A DNA stretch of 64,000 nucleotides from Bacteroidia bacterium (lineage in GTDB: Bacteria; Bacteroidota; Bacteroidia; UKL13-3), in assembly GCA_019695215.1 (NCBI GenBank), contig JAIBAK010000010.1:1-64000 (forward strand), read 5' to 3'. Shown here in pieces: positions 17,366 to 26,919 of this stretch. The notes under the pieces are model-generated. The model was not told where the DNA came from and ran no database searches. It worked only from the letters and a program-made list of their open reading frames with translations. The position numbers were made by a program, and so were the translations under genes. Positions within the stretch are counted from its first letter, which is position 1. The number at the start of each line of letters is the position of its first letter.

Positions 17366-18652
17366 ATGAAACAAACGCTTTACACCTTTATCGTTCTTCT
17401 GTTTTCTGCATCAGGGCCTGTTTGGGCACAGTTTAACCCAAATCCACTCTCGGGAACGCCTTTGCAAAAGGCCCAGCTTATTGCGCTGACTAACGGTACT
17501 TATACCGAGTTGGTACAATCGTGGAACGGCTCTTATCAAAATAGTTCCAAACGAACCGTGTCAACCGATGCACACGGAAATCTTCTGCTTAACAACAGTT
17601 GGTATTTTATGAGCGGAAACTGGGTAACACAATCGTGGCAAAACGGAACCACTACCTACAACGGCAGCGGAAAAGAACAAACCATCTGGAGCAAAGGAAC
17701 CTCTGTTGATACCGCCCACTTTGCGGTAAAATGGATTTACCAGATTGGCTACGATGGCAGCGGAAAAATGATTTATTATAACCATGCCGACAGCTTTTAC
17801 ACCGGCACTACTCTGGATCAAACCACGGTGCAGGTTGACAGTTTTTATTACAACACCGCAGGCAAAATTACCCGCATTGATACCTACACCAAAGGGACCT
17901 CGGGCAACTACACCCTGAACTGGACCGCCAAAATTACCTACGATGCCAATAACAACCCCACTGATTACGATTATGCACTTACCGCAAATAATGATTACGC
18001 TGTTGCATCGCGCGCCAAATTTACCTGGGATGCACAAAACCGCATGACCTCTTTCCGCAGTTTTCCGGCATATATGTATCTTACCTATAAAGACAGCGTG
18101 TATGAACAGAAGTCGCAGTACTTTTATTATGACGGCAGCGGAAACCTGAGCATGGTGGTTGATTCGCAATATTCTGGCACAGGACTTCTTCCTTTTGCTA
18201 CCTACCGCAATTTTCTTTTCAGCAGCGGAAACCTGATGCGCTACTCATCCGAAAATATTCAATACGGTTTTACCGACTCGGTGCTGTACTACCGCAGCGC
18301 TACCGGATTCCCCGATTCGATACAGTATTACCGCAGTATAGGCAGCGGGTTTAACTATATAGGCCATGTGCTTTACACCACGCAGCCCAATACCCCCACA
18401 GCCATTGCAACCGTAACTAATACATTACCCACCACTCACAGTTATCCCAATCCCGCTACTGAAACCATTACCGTAGTGAGTGGAGTCAGCGGAAGCTATC
18501 AATTACTTACCCTGATGGGAACGGAAGTTTTATCGGGCAAGCTGGAAGAGGGAAAAACAGATCTGAACGTAGCTCCTGTGAAACGCGGCTTGTATTTGCT
18601 GGTTTCGGAAACAAACGGACAAGTAAGCGTACAAAAAATATTGTTGCAATAA
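17366..18652 (+). CDS. T9SS cargo protein with YD/Rhs-like repeats
   Basis: 428 residues from ATG 17366, which begins the signal peptide MKQTLYTFIVLLFSASGPVWA. The middle shows repeated beta-hairpin units such as KITYDANNNPTDYDYALT, KFTWDAQNRMTSF and YYDGSGNLSMV, the rhythm of Rhs/YD repeats. The last 69 residues from YPNPATETITV to KILLQ are a T9SS sorting domain. It is probably a surface-attached or released protein of unknown target. A strong terminator follows at 18685. Confidence 0.8.
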   Translation: MKQTLYTFIVLLFSASGPVWAQFNPNPLSGTPLQKAQLIALTNGTYTELVQSWNGSYQNSSKRTVSTDAHGNLLLNNSWYFMSGNWVTQSWQNGTTTYNGSGKEQTIWSKGTSVDTAHFAVKWIYQIGYDGSGKMIYYNHADSFYTGTTLDQTTVQVDSFYYNTAGKITRIDTYTKGTSGNYTLNWTAKITYDANNNPTDYDYALTANNDYAVASRAKFTWDAQNRMTSFRSFPAYMYLTYKDSVYEQKSQYFYYDGSGNLSMVVDSQYSGTGLLPFATYRNFLFSSGNLMRYSSENIQYGFTDSVLYYRSATGFPDSIQYYRSIGSGFNYIGHVLYTTQPNTPTAIATVTNTLPTTHSYPNPATETITVVSGVSGSYQLLTLMGTEVLSGKLEEGKTDLNVAPVKRGLYLLVSETNGQVSVQKILLQ

Positions 18653-18684
18653 AACAACTTAAACCCTTAATTCAAATAACCGGG

Positions 18685-18715
18685 CACCCGTCAGCAATGG
18701 CGGGTGTTTTTGTTT
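18685..18715 (+). terminator. intrinsic terminator with GCAA tetraloop
   Basis: CACCCGTCA (18685-18693), loop GCAA, TGGCGGGTG (18698-18706) gives a 9-bp stem with one G-T pair, followed by TTTTTGTTT. It ends the plus-strand T9SS gene; its U-run overlaps the stop codon of the convergent gene at 18714. Confidence 0.8.
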
Positions 18716-19076
18716 ACCGGATATGCAATTGCCTTAGTTCTTCATCAGTTATTGCAGGAGGTATTTGTTTGGGATATACATTGATTTTTCTAGTAGCAAG
18801 TCGTGCCACTTTGGCTGCATCTGTTCTTGAAACAAAGCCTGATCCGGTAGTGCGGCCGGGAACGACTGTTTGATGTACTATCCGCTTTCCGTTTTGAATA
18901 ATATCATATCCGAACGTGCTATCGGGATTCACAAAAATTTGGTAAGTGATATACGCAGAGGCCCATTCCTTCGAAGTGGGTTTTTTGCGGTTATTGGGTT
19001 TTTTATGGGGTGCATCGGTTTGAGCAAAGCTTGCAATCGAACAAAACAAAAAAAGTAGCAGGTAAAAAGTTTTCAT
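18714..19076 (-). CDS. secreted DUF4907-like protein
   Basis: 120 residues with a signal peptide (MKTFYLLLFLFCSIASFAQ). The mature part has YDIIQNGKRIVHQTVVPGR, then GFVSRTDAAKVARLATRKIN and PPAITDEELRQLHI. This layout matches DUF4907, a short Bacteroidota domain of unknown role found alone or behind surface proteins. It lies 9 bases after the SBBP-repeat protein gene and is probably co-expressed with it. Confidence 0.65.
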   Translation of the reverse strand: MKTFYLLLFLFCSIASFAQTDAPHKKPNNRKKPTSKEWASAYITYQIFVNPDSTFGYDIIQNGKRIVHQTVVPGRTTGSGFVSRTDAAKVARLATRKINVYPKQIPPAITDEELRQLHIR

Positions 19077-19085
19077 TGTAGTGGG

Positions 19086-21770
19086 TTAATGCTGTATGAC
19101 CACTTTATTTGAATAAACCTCATTATTTGTATTTACCAAAATCATATATGTTCCATTCATTAGGTTGTTTGTTTGAACGGTCAGATCGTCTGTGTGTTTT
19201 GTTTCTGAGAAAACTTCCTTACCGGTCATGTCTATGAGTTTTATCCATACCTGCCCTGCTGCTTTTTTATTCAGTGCTATTGTAAAACTTCCGTTATTCG
19301 GGTTTGGATATATGGCTACGTTCTTAGTCGACCCTAGGTGTACTACTTCGGTATTGGAGTAGCTGTACGATCCATTCAAGTCGAATTGTTTTAGCCGATA
19401 ATAAATTGCCGGGGGGTGATTAAAGTCGTTTGAATCATTATCAATAAAACTGTATCGGCTTATTTTTGATGTGTTACCTTTGCCCTGTACCCTACCGGCC
19501 TCTTTCCAGTCGTTTCCATTAATAGATTTTTCGACCACAAAGCAACAGTTATTGATTTCGCTCGCGGTAGCCCATTCACATAAAACCGATGACCCCTGTA
19601 TTAACGCGGCATCGAACGAAAAGAATTGTACCGGCAGCACGCCCGAAGAGGTGTAAGACGCAATAAAACCATCTGTTCCACCGCCCGATGAAGTTTGATA
19701 TCCCCACGACATACTCATGCCTGAAGAAGAAGCGGTGTTACCACAAATAACAACCGCACCAGAAGCATCAGCCGCTATCGCAACCCCAATATCCGACCCG
19801 CTGTTTCCACAATAGGTGGCCCACTGTTTGGAACCCGAGCTATTTAGTTTCATAACAAACGCATCATTGCCCCCTCCGCCATGAGAGGTTTGGTGTGCAC
19901 CACTTGTGCTTATGGAGCTGTAAGATGTAGTTAATCCCGTTATATATAAATTTTGACTTCCGTCAATCGAAATGCCCCTTCCCTGTTCGTTTCCGGTCCC
20001 GCCATAATAACTTCCCCATTGAGGTGTTCCGGAACTACTTATTTTAACAACAAACGCATCGTAACCTCCGGCCAAAGATGTTTGGTAGGCTCCAGAAGTG
20101 CTAATGCCTGCCGTAGAAGCACTAAAGCCCAGAACAAATAAATTATCTGCATTATCAATTGTGGCCGCGTATATGGCGTCATAATCGCTGCCTCCATAGT
20201 AAGTGCCCCACTGTAATGTCCCGGTTGAGCTAAACTTTGCGGCATATCCATCGTAACTTCCGCCAAAAGTCGTTTGATATGCTCCAGAGGTGCTAAGTCC
20301 CGAGGTGGATTGTGTGTAGCCAGCTATAAGCACTTCGCCCGATGAATTGGTAACCACTCCCGATGGTCTGTCATCAGCACTTCCTCCATAATAAGTGCCC
20401 CATTGCCTGGTACCTGATGAGTTAAACTTTACCAAAAACACATCAAAGCCTCCGCCCGCATAAGATGTTTGGTAGGCCCCGGCTGTATGAATGCCTGTGG
20501 TAGAGGCTGTACATCCGGCAAAATAAATATCTCCATCTTCTTCTACAAATATTGAAGTTCCTCCATTGCCACCCGAATTGGCTAAATCACCGCCTGTTCC
20601 TCCATAATAAGTGCCCCATTGCCTGATGCCCGATGAGTTAAATTTAACAAGAAACGCATCCCACGATCCTCCTCCATACGAAATTTGGTGAGACCCGGAA
20701 GTGCTGATGCCAGATGAAGAGGTTGTTTGCCCAATGATATAAACATTATTACTGGTATCGGTGGTCATACTATGTGCGTAATCGTTTCCGGTCCCACCAA
20801 AATAAGTAGCCCACAACACCCCGCCACCCGGACTAAACTTTACTACCATTGCATCATTGGAACCTGCAATCGAGGTTTGGTGTGCTCCCGAGGTGCTTAT
20901 GGATGTGCTGGATGTGGTAATTCCACTCATGCAAACATCCCCTGAGCGGTCAATTACCAAAGATGTTGCGTAATCAGCTCCGCTTCCACCGTAATAAGTA
21001 GCCCACGCCAAAGGATCAATGATGAGTGTTTCTGACGAGTTGTACTCCGGAATTTTAAACCGGTATATGTGGTTCTCTTCTCCCTTGATGTAATCTACTT
21101 TTACCCTTGCTGAATCATTCAAAGTATAGCTTACAGGTATGTGTTCTGTCAGATTCCCTTGTCGTAATCCTAGAACTATTTTCCCGTCTGCAATTTCACT
21201 TTTATTCGCCCCCTCGTATTTCCATTTTATTTTTGATGCGTTGGCTCCTGCATGTACAATAAAGTTGTATTTGGGAATATTTTCTTTATCCAGCAAAAAC
21301 TCAAGGTCAATGCCATCATAAAGATTTTTATAGGTTACTTTTCCGTATTTGCGCACAAATAGAATACCTCCTTCCGGGGTTCCGGGAGTATAGTAATTTG
21401 CATAGTCCGGATATTGGTTTTCTGCTACCAGTTCAGGGCTCGGATTGGCATCAACAAAGACGATATCTACCCGATGAAATAGATAAATGGTTTGTTCATT
21501 TATCATAACACTATCTTCTTCGGTGCTATTCTTCGTATAGCTTTCAACGGTATACGAATCATAGCTAAAGCCACTTGCCCGAAGTTGAATATTAAGCCCC
21601 TTGCCATTAAATAAGAACCTTACGGCTGTGTTTTGTTTCCCATCCTGATCTGTGATCTGCCCTTTGTTTTCAATAAAACCGACATCGGACCTGATTTGCC
21701 TTAATGATTGAGCAATTAAATATTGAGCGGAAAAGAAGAGTCCCAAAGCAAAGAGTAAGTGCGGCTTCAT
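19086..21770 (-). CDS. SBBP beta-propeller-repeat T9SS cargo protein
   Basis: 894 residues, with a signal peptide ending YLIAQ. An N-terminal domain of about 230 residues opens with VGFIENKGQITDQDGK, as in proteins with DUF7948 before SBBP repeats. Seven repeats of about 60 residues follow, each with W.TYYGG..GD, a DN/DSSG turn, ISTSGA.QTS and DAFVVKF. The rest is an Ig-like part (LIQGSSVLCEWATASEINNC, typical of pre-CTD domains) and a 74-residue YPNP...VVIQH sorting domain. It is predicted to be exported by T9SS and to bind or scaffold at the surface. The upstream TTACTTTG is a near match to the -7 box. Confidence 0.85.
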   Translation of the reverse strand: MKPHLLFALGLFFSAQYLIAQSLRQIRSDVGFIENKGQITDQDGKQNTAVRFLFNGKGLNIQLRASGFSYDSYTVESYTKNSTEEDSVMINEQTIYLFHRVDIVFVDANPSPELVAENQYPDYANYYTPGTPEGGILFVRKYGKVTYKNLYDGIDLEFLLDKENIPKYNFIVHAGANASKIKWKYEGANKSEIADGKIVLGLRQGNLTEHIPVSYTLNDSARVKVDYIKGEENHIYRFKIPEYNSSETLIIDPLAWATYYGGSGADYATSLVIDRSGDVCMSGITTSSTSISTSGAHQTSIAGSNDAMVVKFSPGGGVLWATYFGGTGNDYAHSMTTDTSNNVYIIGQTTSSSGISTSGSHQISYGGGSWDAFLVKFNSSGIRQWGTYYGGTGGDLANSGGNGGTSIFVEEDGDIYFAGCTASTTGIHTAGAYQTSYAGGGFDVFLVKFNSSGTRQWGTYYGGSADDRPSGVVTNSSGEVLIAGYTQSTSGLSTSGAYQTTFGGSYDGYAAKFSSTGTLQWGTYYGGSDYDAIYAATIDNADNLFVLGFSASTAGISTSGAYQTSLAGGYDAFVVKISSSGTPQWGSYYGGTGNEQGRGISIDGSQNLYITGLTTSYSSISTSGAHQTSHGGGGNDAFVMKLNSSGSKQWATYCGNSGSDIGVAIAADASGAVVICGNTASSSGMSMSWGYQTSSGGGTDGFIASYTSSGVLPVQFFSFDAALIQGSSVLCEWATASEINNCCFVVEKSINGNDWKEAGRVQGKGNTSKISRYSFIDNDSNDFNHPPAIYYRLKQFDLNGSYSYSNTEVVHLGSTKNVAIYPNPNNGSFTIALNKKAAGQVWIKLIDMTGKEVFSETKHTDDLTVQTNNLMNGTYMILVNTNNEVYSNKVVIQH

Positions 21771-21810
21771 AATGTAACGACACGTTTAATAAAACGGCAA
21801 AGTAACGTGA

Positions 21811-21850
21811 AAAAACCAAAAAAGCCACCCCCGTTGGCCGGAGATGGCTT
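21811..21850 (-). terminator. intrinsic terminator of the class II RNR gene
   Basis: Read on the minus strand, AAGCCATCTCC pairs with GGGGGTGGCTT (11 bp, three G-T pairs) around a 7-base loop, followed by TTTTTTGG. On the plus strand the arms are at 21822-21832 and 21840-21850. It lies between the nrdJ stop at 21874 and the start of the SBBP protein gene. Confidence 0.8.
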
Positions 21851-21873
21851 TGTATGTATAGAAAAGCTATTGG

Positions 21874-24800
21874 TTAACTACATCCCATACTATTGCCGCA
21901 GTTCAAACATTTGTAGCAGGTACCGCTGCGCAGGGTGATATGCCCGCACACGTTGCACGGAGGCGCATCGCTTTGCATGCTGCTCATGTATTCCTGGGTT
22001 TGATCAAGCTGTGCTGCGGGTGTGCTGCTCATGGTTTTTTCGGCATTGCTCACCGGTGCTGGAGCAATGGCGGCCACGGGCTGCGCCTTTGCCATATTCA
22101 CAGCCGATTTGGCTGCCTGCTCGGCCTGCTTTTTCACTACCGGATTTTCTACCGGTGGCACCTGCACCAAATCGGTGCGGCCAAGGTATTCAAATCCTAA
22201 AAGACGGAACATATAATCTACAATAGAAGTAGAGTTTTTAATATTGTCGTGCCCCTGCACCATGCCGCTTGGTTCAAAACGCGTGAAAGTAAATTTCTCT
22301 ACAAACTCTTCCAGCGGAACTCCGTATTGCATACCAATGGAAACGGCAATGGCAAAACAGTTCATCAGCGAGCGGAAAGACGCACCCTCTTTGTGCAGGT
22401 CAATAAAAATTTCTCCCAATGTTCCGTCTTCGTATTCACCGGTGCGTACAAAAATGGTTTGTCCGCCTACGGTGGCTTTTTGCGTAAACCCGCTTCGTTT
22501 AGAAGGCAATGATTTGCGCTCTACAATGCGAGCCAGCTTGCGTTTAAAATCGGTATCCTGGCTGCGGTTTAAGATAGCTTGTGCAGCATCCAGCACCTGG
22601 TCGGCTGTTAATTCGCCTACGGGTTTGTTGGCATCCTGTCCCAATACGTTTTCCACCACTTCCTGCACATCCTCTTCTTCTTTTACATCGCTCTTGTTGC
22701 TGAGTGGTTGTGAAAGCTTACATCCGTCACGGTAAAGGGCATTGGCTTTTAAACCCAGCTTCCAGCTCATTTCGTAGCACGATTTAATTTCATCAACGGT
22801 AGCCTCATTGGGCAGGTTGATGGTTTTTGAAATAGCTCCCGAGAGGAATGGTTGTGCTGCAGCCATCATGCGGATATGGCCGTGAGCATGAATATAGCGT
22901 TCGCCTTTTTTGCCGCACTTATTGGCACAGTCAAATACCGGCAGGTGTTCTTCTTTGAGGTGCGGTGCTCCTTCTACCGTCATGGTACCGCATACAAAAT
23001 CATTAGCAGCATCAATTTCGGCTTTGGTAAAACCAAGTTTGCGCAGCAGGTTAAAGTTGGATGCATTGTATTCGTCAGCAGTAAATCCAAGGCGCTGCAA
23101 ACATTCCTGACCAAGTGTCCACACGTTAAAGGCAAATCCTATTTCAAAAGCTCCTGCTGCTGCTTTGTCTAATTTCTCAATTTCTTCCTGAGTAAATCCG
23201 CGCGCAGCTAATGTTTCGGGGTTGATGCCCGGTGCTCCCTTTAGCGTAGCACTGCCGGTAGCATACGCAATAATATCTTTTGTCTGCTCTTCGGTATAGC
23301 CAAGGTTTTTGAGTGCGGCAGGCACCGACTGATTGATGATTTTGAAATATCCGCCACCTGAAAGTTTTTTGAATTTTACGAGAGCAAAATCAGGTTCAAT
23401 TCCGGTGGTGTCGCAATCCATTACCAAACCAATGGTTCCGGTAGGTGCAATTACGGTAGCCTGCGCATTGCGGTATCCGTATTTTTCTCCTAATTGCACG
23501 GCACGATCCCACGAGTTGCAGGCGGCTTTCAACAGGTAATCGGGGCAGTGTTTAGGGTCGATACCCACAGGCTTAATAGATAAGCCTTCATATGCATCGG
23601 TGGCGTTGTATGCGGCAAAACGGTGGTTGTGCATTACGCGCAGCATATGGTTTTTATTCTCTTTGTACTTAGGGAATGGCCCGAGGTACTTCGCCATTTC
23701 AGCCGAAGTTTCGTAAGCTACACCGTTCAGAATAGCCGTGATGGCTCCGCACAGGGCATACGCTTTATCGCTGTCGTAAGGAATACCGGCTACCATAAGC
23801 ATGGAGCCTAAGTTGGCATAACCCAAACCAAGTGTACGGTATTCGTATGAAAGCTGCGCCACTTCTTTCGAAGGGAACTGAGCCATGAGAACCGAAATTT
23901 CAAGTACAGTGGTCCACAGGCGTACGGTTTGTTCAAATCCTTTTACATCAAACTCCAGTGTGTTTTCGTTGAAAAACTTCATCAGGTTTAATGAGGCCAG
24001 GTTACAGGCGGTATTGTCGAGGAACATATACTCCGAGCAAGGGTTGGATGCATTGATGCGTCCGCCTTCGGGGCAGGTATGCCACTCGTTAATGGTGCTG
24101 TCGTATTGTACACCGGGGTCGGCACAGGCCCAGGCTGCATCGCCAATCATGTCCCACAGTTTTTTGGCAGGAATTGATTTCATGGCTTTGCCATTGCTGC
24201 GTCCCTTCAACTCCCAGTCTTTTCCTTCTTCGAGTGCGTTGAAAAACTCGTTTGGTATACGTACCGAGTTATTTGAGTTTTGTCCCGATACGGTTTGATA
24301 GGCTTCGCCTTCGTAATCGCTCGGATATCCGGCTGCAATCAGGGCAGCTACTTTTTTCTCTTCGTCTTTTTTCCAGTTAATGAATTTTTCAATTTCGGGG
24401 TGGTCTAAATCAAGGCACACCATTTTAGCGGCACGCCTGGTGGTTCCGCCCGATTTGATGGCACCGGCTGCACGGTCGCCAATTTTCAAAAAGCTCATCA
24501 GGCCCGATGATGTTCCTCCGCCCGAAAGTTTTTCGCCTTCGCCACGAATGCGCGAGAAGTTAGTTCCCACACCCGAGCCGTACTTAAATATACGTGCTTC
24601 GCGCACCCACAGGTCCATAATGCCGCCTTCGTTTACCAAATCATCATCTACGCTCAATATAAAGCAGGCATGCGGCTGCGGACGCTCGTAGGCCGAGGTT
24701 GATTTTTCAAGCTTTCCGGTGCGCTGGTCCACATAATAGTGGCCCTGCGGTTTGCCGGCAATCCCGTACGAGGAGTGCAGGCCTGTGTTGAACCACTGGG

Positions 24801-25221
24801 GTGAGTTGGGCGCGCAGCTTTGGTTAATTAATGTATATACGAGTTCATCGTAAAATACCTGTGCATCTTCGGTACTGTTAAAGTATCCGTATTGTTCACC
24901 CCATACGCGCCAGCAATGCGCCATGCGGTGAGCCACCTGTTTAATGGATGTTTCTGCGCCAAGACTTCCGTCCGGTTGCGGAACACCCGCTTTACGGAAA
25001 TACTTTTGCGCAAGGATATCGGTAGCTACCTGACTCCATGCTTTGGGTACTTCCACATTGGTCATTTCAAATACCTTCTCTCCCGAAGGGTTTTTAATGA
25101 CAGAGGTTCGCTGGTCATACTCGAACATGTCGTAGGGGCTTACACCGTTTTGGGTGTAGAAGCGCTCAAACCTTAACCCGGTTTGGTCTTTTTTACTGGC
25201 TTTGCTGCTGGCTTTGTTCAT
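21874..25221 (-). CDS. nrdJ: adenosylcobalamin-dependent class II ribonucleotide reductase
   Basis: 1115 residues, the length of large NrdJ enzymes. [17 protein letters not shown], a [16 protein letters not shown] loop, [22 protein letters not shown] (catalytic Cys and Asn) and [19 protein letters not shown] are radical-core motifs. A C-terminal domain repeats a TSCPD-like part ([20 protein letters not shown]). The end carries a zinc ribbon, CNVCGH...CYKCLNCG, which re-reduces the active site. It makes deoxyribonucleotides without oxygen dependence but needs B12. The upstream gap holds two DnaA-box-like sites. Confidence 0.95.
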   Translation of the reverse strand: MNKASSKASKKDQTGLRFERFYTQNGVSPYDMFEYDQRTSVIKNPSGEKVFEMTNVEVPKAWSQVATDILAQKYFRKAGVPQPDGSLGAETSIKQVAHRMAHCWRVWGEQYGYFNSTEDAQVFYDELVYTLINQSCAPNSPQWFNTGLHSSYGIAGKPQGHYYVDQRTGKLEKSTSAYERPQPHACFILSVDDDLVNEGGIMDLWVREARIFKYGSGVGTNFSRIRGEGEKLSGGGTSSGLMSFLKIGDRAAGAIKSGGTTRRAAKMVCLDLDHPEIEKFINWKKDEEKKVAALIAAGYPSDYEGEAYQTVSGQNSNNSVRIPNEFFNALEEGKDWELKGRSNGKAMKSIPAKKLWDMIGDAAWACADPGVQYDSTINEWHTCPEGGRINASNPCSEYMFLDNTACNLASLNLMKFFNENTLEFDVKGFEQTVRLWTTVLEISVLMAQFPSKEVAQLSYEYRTLGLGYANLGSMLMVAGIPYDSDKAYALCGAITAILNGVAYETSAEMAKYLGPFPKYKENKNHMLRVMHNHRFAAYNATDAYEGLSIKPVGIDPKHCPDYLLKAACNSWDRAVQLGEKYGYRNAQATVIAPTGTIGLVMDCDTTGIEPDFALVKFKKLSGGGYFKIINQSVPAALKNLGYTEEQTKDIIAYATGSATLKGAPGINPETLAARGFTQEEIEKLDKAAAGAFEIGFAFNVWTLGQECLQRLGFTADEYNASNFNLLRKLGFTKAEIDAANDFVCGTMTVEGAPHLKEEHLPVFDCANKCGKKGERYIHAHGHIRMMAAAQPFLSGAISKTINLPNEATVDEIKSCYEMSWKLGLKANALYRDGCKLSQPLSNKSDVKEEEDVQEVVENVLGQDANKPVGELTADQVLDAAQAILNRSQDTDFKRKLARIVERKSLPSKRSGFTQKATVGGQTIFVRTGEYEDGTLGEIFIDLHKEGASFRSLMNCFAIAVSIGMQYGVPLEEFVEKFTFTRFEPSGMVQGHDNIKNSTSIVDYMFRLLGFEYLGRTDLVQVPPVENPVVKKQAEQAAKSAVNMAKAQPVAAIAPAPVSNAEKTMSSTPAAQLDQTQEYMSSMQSDAPPCNVCGHITLRSGTCYKCLNCGNSMGCS

Positions 25222-25347
25222 GTAGCTATTATCTTTAAGACGTTTGATGATTTGTTACTGTTAAACTCCTGTTAAAATCGGGTTAAAAATTTCTTAGGGG
25301 TTTTTTAACCAAAAATAGAGGAGTCGTACCCATCCGTTCAAACCGCC

Positions 25348-25356
25348 TTATCCACA
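25348..25356 (+). promoter_or_regulatory. DnaA-box-like site
   Basis: TTATCCACA is an exact match to the strong DnaA-box consensus TT(A/T)TNCACA. It lies 127 bases upstream of nrdJ and 157 bases before GGGPS, in an AT-rich divergent gap. Confidence 0.4.
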
Positions 25357-25404
25357 TAAATGTGCTGTATATTTTTTTTTCTAAGTCTGACAAGGGTTTC
25401 AGGC

Positions 25405-25413
25405 TGTGAATAA
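25405..25413 (-). promoter_or_regulatory. second DnaA-box-like site, opposite orientation
   Basis: TGTGAATAA reads TTATTCACA on the minus strand and also fits TT(A/T)TNCACA. It is 48 bases from the first box in inverted orientation. Poly-T and poly-A runs lie between and beside them. Confidence 0.35.
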
Positions 25414-25512
25414 CAAAAATTCTTGCAAAAAAACCCTTTATTTGCGGGGAGTTTCAAGGGAAAGAAAATCAAAAGAATAAGGACGTGCGTCTATTTTAAA
25501 CTACATTTTTGA

Positions 25513-26265
25513 ATGAAAAACGGCTTACTCACGGATTTGCATAAAAAGGGAAACAAAAAACCCAAAAAATTCGCTTTATTACTCGACCCCGACTCGTTTG
25601 AGAACAATAAATCGATACAGCGGGTGTGTAAGGTAAGTGAAGAATCGGGGGTTGATTTACTATTGGTAGGCGGAAGTTTAATTGCTAACGGAAACCTGGA
25701 AGAGTGCGTGAAAACATTGCGCAAATACACCGCCATTCCGGTGTATTTGTTTCCGGGTGACAACTTACAGATAAGCGAACAGGCGCATGGTATTTTATTG
25801 CTGTCGCTCATATCGGGTCGTAATCCTGATTTACTTATAGGAAAACATGTGCTGGCTGCTCCGCGGTTAAAGAAAAGCAACCTGCAGGTAGTTCCTACCG
25901 GCTATATGCTTATTGATGGCGGACATATTACCTCGGTGAGCTACATGAGCAACACCACCCCTATTCCGTCTGATAAAGCAGACATTGCGATGTGTACTGC
26001 CATGGCCGGAGAGCTGCTGGGGCTGCAATTAATCTATATGGATGCCGGAAGCGGAGCCGCGCACCCCATCCCCGAAACCATGATAAAGAAGGTAAAAGGT
26101 GCCATTTCTATCCCGCTGGTGGTGGGTGGCGGTATTCGCACAGCCGAGCAGGCTACCAAAGCCTGCAAAGCCGGAGCCGATATGATTGTAGTGGGTAATG
26201 CAGTAGAGAAAGACATAGAACTGATAAGGGAAATTGCCGCAGCCGTGCACTCGGTAAAAGCCTGA
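25513..26265 (+). CDS. geranylgeranylglyceryl/heptaprenylglyceryl phosphate synthase (GGGPS)
   Basis: 250 residues, TIM barrel. FALLLDPDSFE is the first strand with the Mg-binding Asp, LLLVGGSLI follows, and GYMLIDGGHITSV with IYMDAGSGAAHPI are substrate-binding strands. VVGGGIRTAEQATKACKAGADMIVVGNAVE is the double phosphate loop (given here in pieces of one motif). It couples a polyprenyl diphosphate to sn-glycerol-1-phosphate by an ether bond. Bacteroidota members are known to belong to the archaeal-type GGGPS group, but their physiological product is unclear. It stands alone, divergent from nrdJ. Confidence 0.88.
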   Translation: MKNGLLTDLHKKGNKKPKKFALLLDPDSFENNKSIQRVCKVSEESGVDLLLVGGSLIANGNLEECVKTLRKYTAIPVYLFPGDNLQISEQAHGILLLSLISGRNPDLLIGKHVLAAPRLKKSNLQVVPTGYMLIDGGHITSVSYMSNTTPIPSDKADIAMCTAMAGELLGLQLIYMDAGSGAAHPIPETMIKKVKGAISIPLVVGGGIRTAEQATKACKAGADMIVVGNAVEKDIELIREIAAAVHSVKA

Positions 26266-26299
26266 AAAAAGGCCGATCTCTCACCAGGAGAAACCGGCC
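26265..26299 (-). terminator. hairpin between convergent genes
   Basis: GGCCG (26271-26275) pairs with CGGCC (26295-26299), with an inner TCTC/GAGA stem. A run of six A's at 26265-26270 gives the U-run on the minus strand, so it most likely stops the DUF2892 transcript; it abuts the GGGPS stop codon. Confidence 0.5.
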
Positions 26300-26327
26300 C
26301 AACCTAAAACCCCCTAATCAACCCTTC

Positions 26328-26537
26328 CTATTCTTTTTTGGCGGCACAGGTGCTTAGCCCCACCAAGGTGTACAGCGGACAAAAACTCATAATGGCCGTA
26401 AGTGTAAACACCGCAGCCAATACAATAAGCACCAAACCTAATGTGCCGGTTATTGTTCCGTTAAAATAAAGCACAGCAATAATGGCTGAAATAATTAAGC
26501 GGATTACCCGGTCCGCATTGCCCATGTTACGTTTCAT
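26328..26537 (-). CDS. DUF2892 small membrane protein
   Basis: 69 residues with two membrane segments (VIRLIISAIIAVLYF and LGLVLIVLAAVFTLTAIMSF) and the family end CPLYTLVGLSTC. DUF2892 occurs alone or fused to rhodanese domains (YgaP-like) and is often near sulfur or redox genes. Its role is not established. It lies 12 bases after a possible 33-residue ORF, and both are behind an unusual palindrome at 26684. Confidence 0.8.
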   Translation of the reverse strand: MKRNMGNADRVIRLIISAIIAVLYFNGTITGTLGLVLIVLAAVFTLTAIMSFCPLYTLVGLSTCAAKKE

Positions 26538-26549
26538 ATTTTTATTGGT

Positions 26550-26651
26550 TTAAGAATTAAAAAACTGAATGACTAAAGCTATGGCTGAAACAAGGGACAG
26601 ACACAACAAACACACCAGTACTAATTTTTTCCATTGGCTATGTTGTTTCAT
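26550..26651 (-). CDS. possible 33-residue single-span membrane protein
   Basis: ATG 26651 opens MKQHSQWKKLVLVCLLCL and a further hydrophobic stretch ending FFNS. This is a short basic N-terminus, one membrane span of about 20 residues, and a stop 12 bases before the DUF2892 gene. The frame is open further up, but the palindrome and -7 box lie there, so the short form is preferred. It would be on an essentially leaderless mRNA if the -7 box at 26657 is used. It could equally be leader sequence. Confidence 0.35.
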   Translation of the reverse strand: MKQHSQWKKLVLVCLLCLSLVSAIALVIQFFNS

Positions 26652-26656
26652 CCAAA

Positions 26657-26664
26657 CAAAGCTA
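26657..26664 (-). promoter_or_regulatory. TAnnTTTG -7 box of the DUF2892 unit
   Basis: Minus strand TAGCTTTG. No TTG is found at the -33 spacing; that place is occupied by the palindrome at 26684-26705, as expected of an activator-dependent promoter. Confidence 0.45.
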
Positions 26665-26683
26665 CATAAAAAACCTTGAAAGC

Positions 26684-26705
26684 TTATGTAACCTTGGTTA
26701 CATAA
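26684..26705 (-). promoter_or_regulatory. perfect 10-2-10 palindrome, candidate Crp/Fnr-type operator
   Basis: TTATGTAACC, two bases TT, then GGTTACATAA: both 10-base arms are exact reverse complements. The centre is about 40 bases upstream of the start expected from the -7 box at 26657, the usual place of a class II Crp/Fnr activator. The sequence is not the E. coli Crp or Fnr consensus. Confidence 0.5.
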
Positions 26706-26866
26706 ATGAAACATGCAACAGCCGGTACCTAACTGTACCCGTCTGCCATTAGTTGAAATAAAAATGAGCAAGGGTAGAATCATAAAAACAGCCCCATCAC
26801 GTACAATTCGTTTTTACAACATGGAAAGACAGCCATCCTTCATTTTAATTTTTTAATTTAACAAAT

Positions 26867-26898
26867 TTGTTTTTACCAGAATTTAGCTGTTAGCTTTG
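26867..26898 (+). promoter_or_regulatory. Bacteroidota promoter without an intact gene
   Basis: TTG (26867-26869), 21 bases, TAGCTTTG (26891-26898) is a full match to the phylum promoter. The first ATG downstream is at 26920. Confidence 0.6.
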
Positions 26899-26919
26899 TT
26901 ATAATAATAACTAACTGTT

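Noticed and set aside
19640..21010. Regular DNA repeats of about 190 bases
   Set aside because: They are the coding sequence of SBBP protein repeats, too long and too diverged for CRISPR or satellite DNA.
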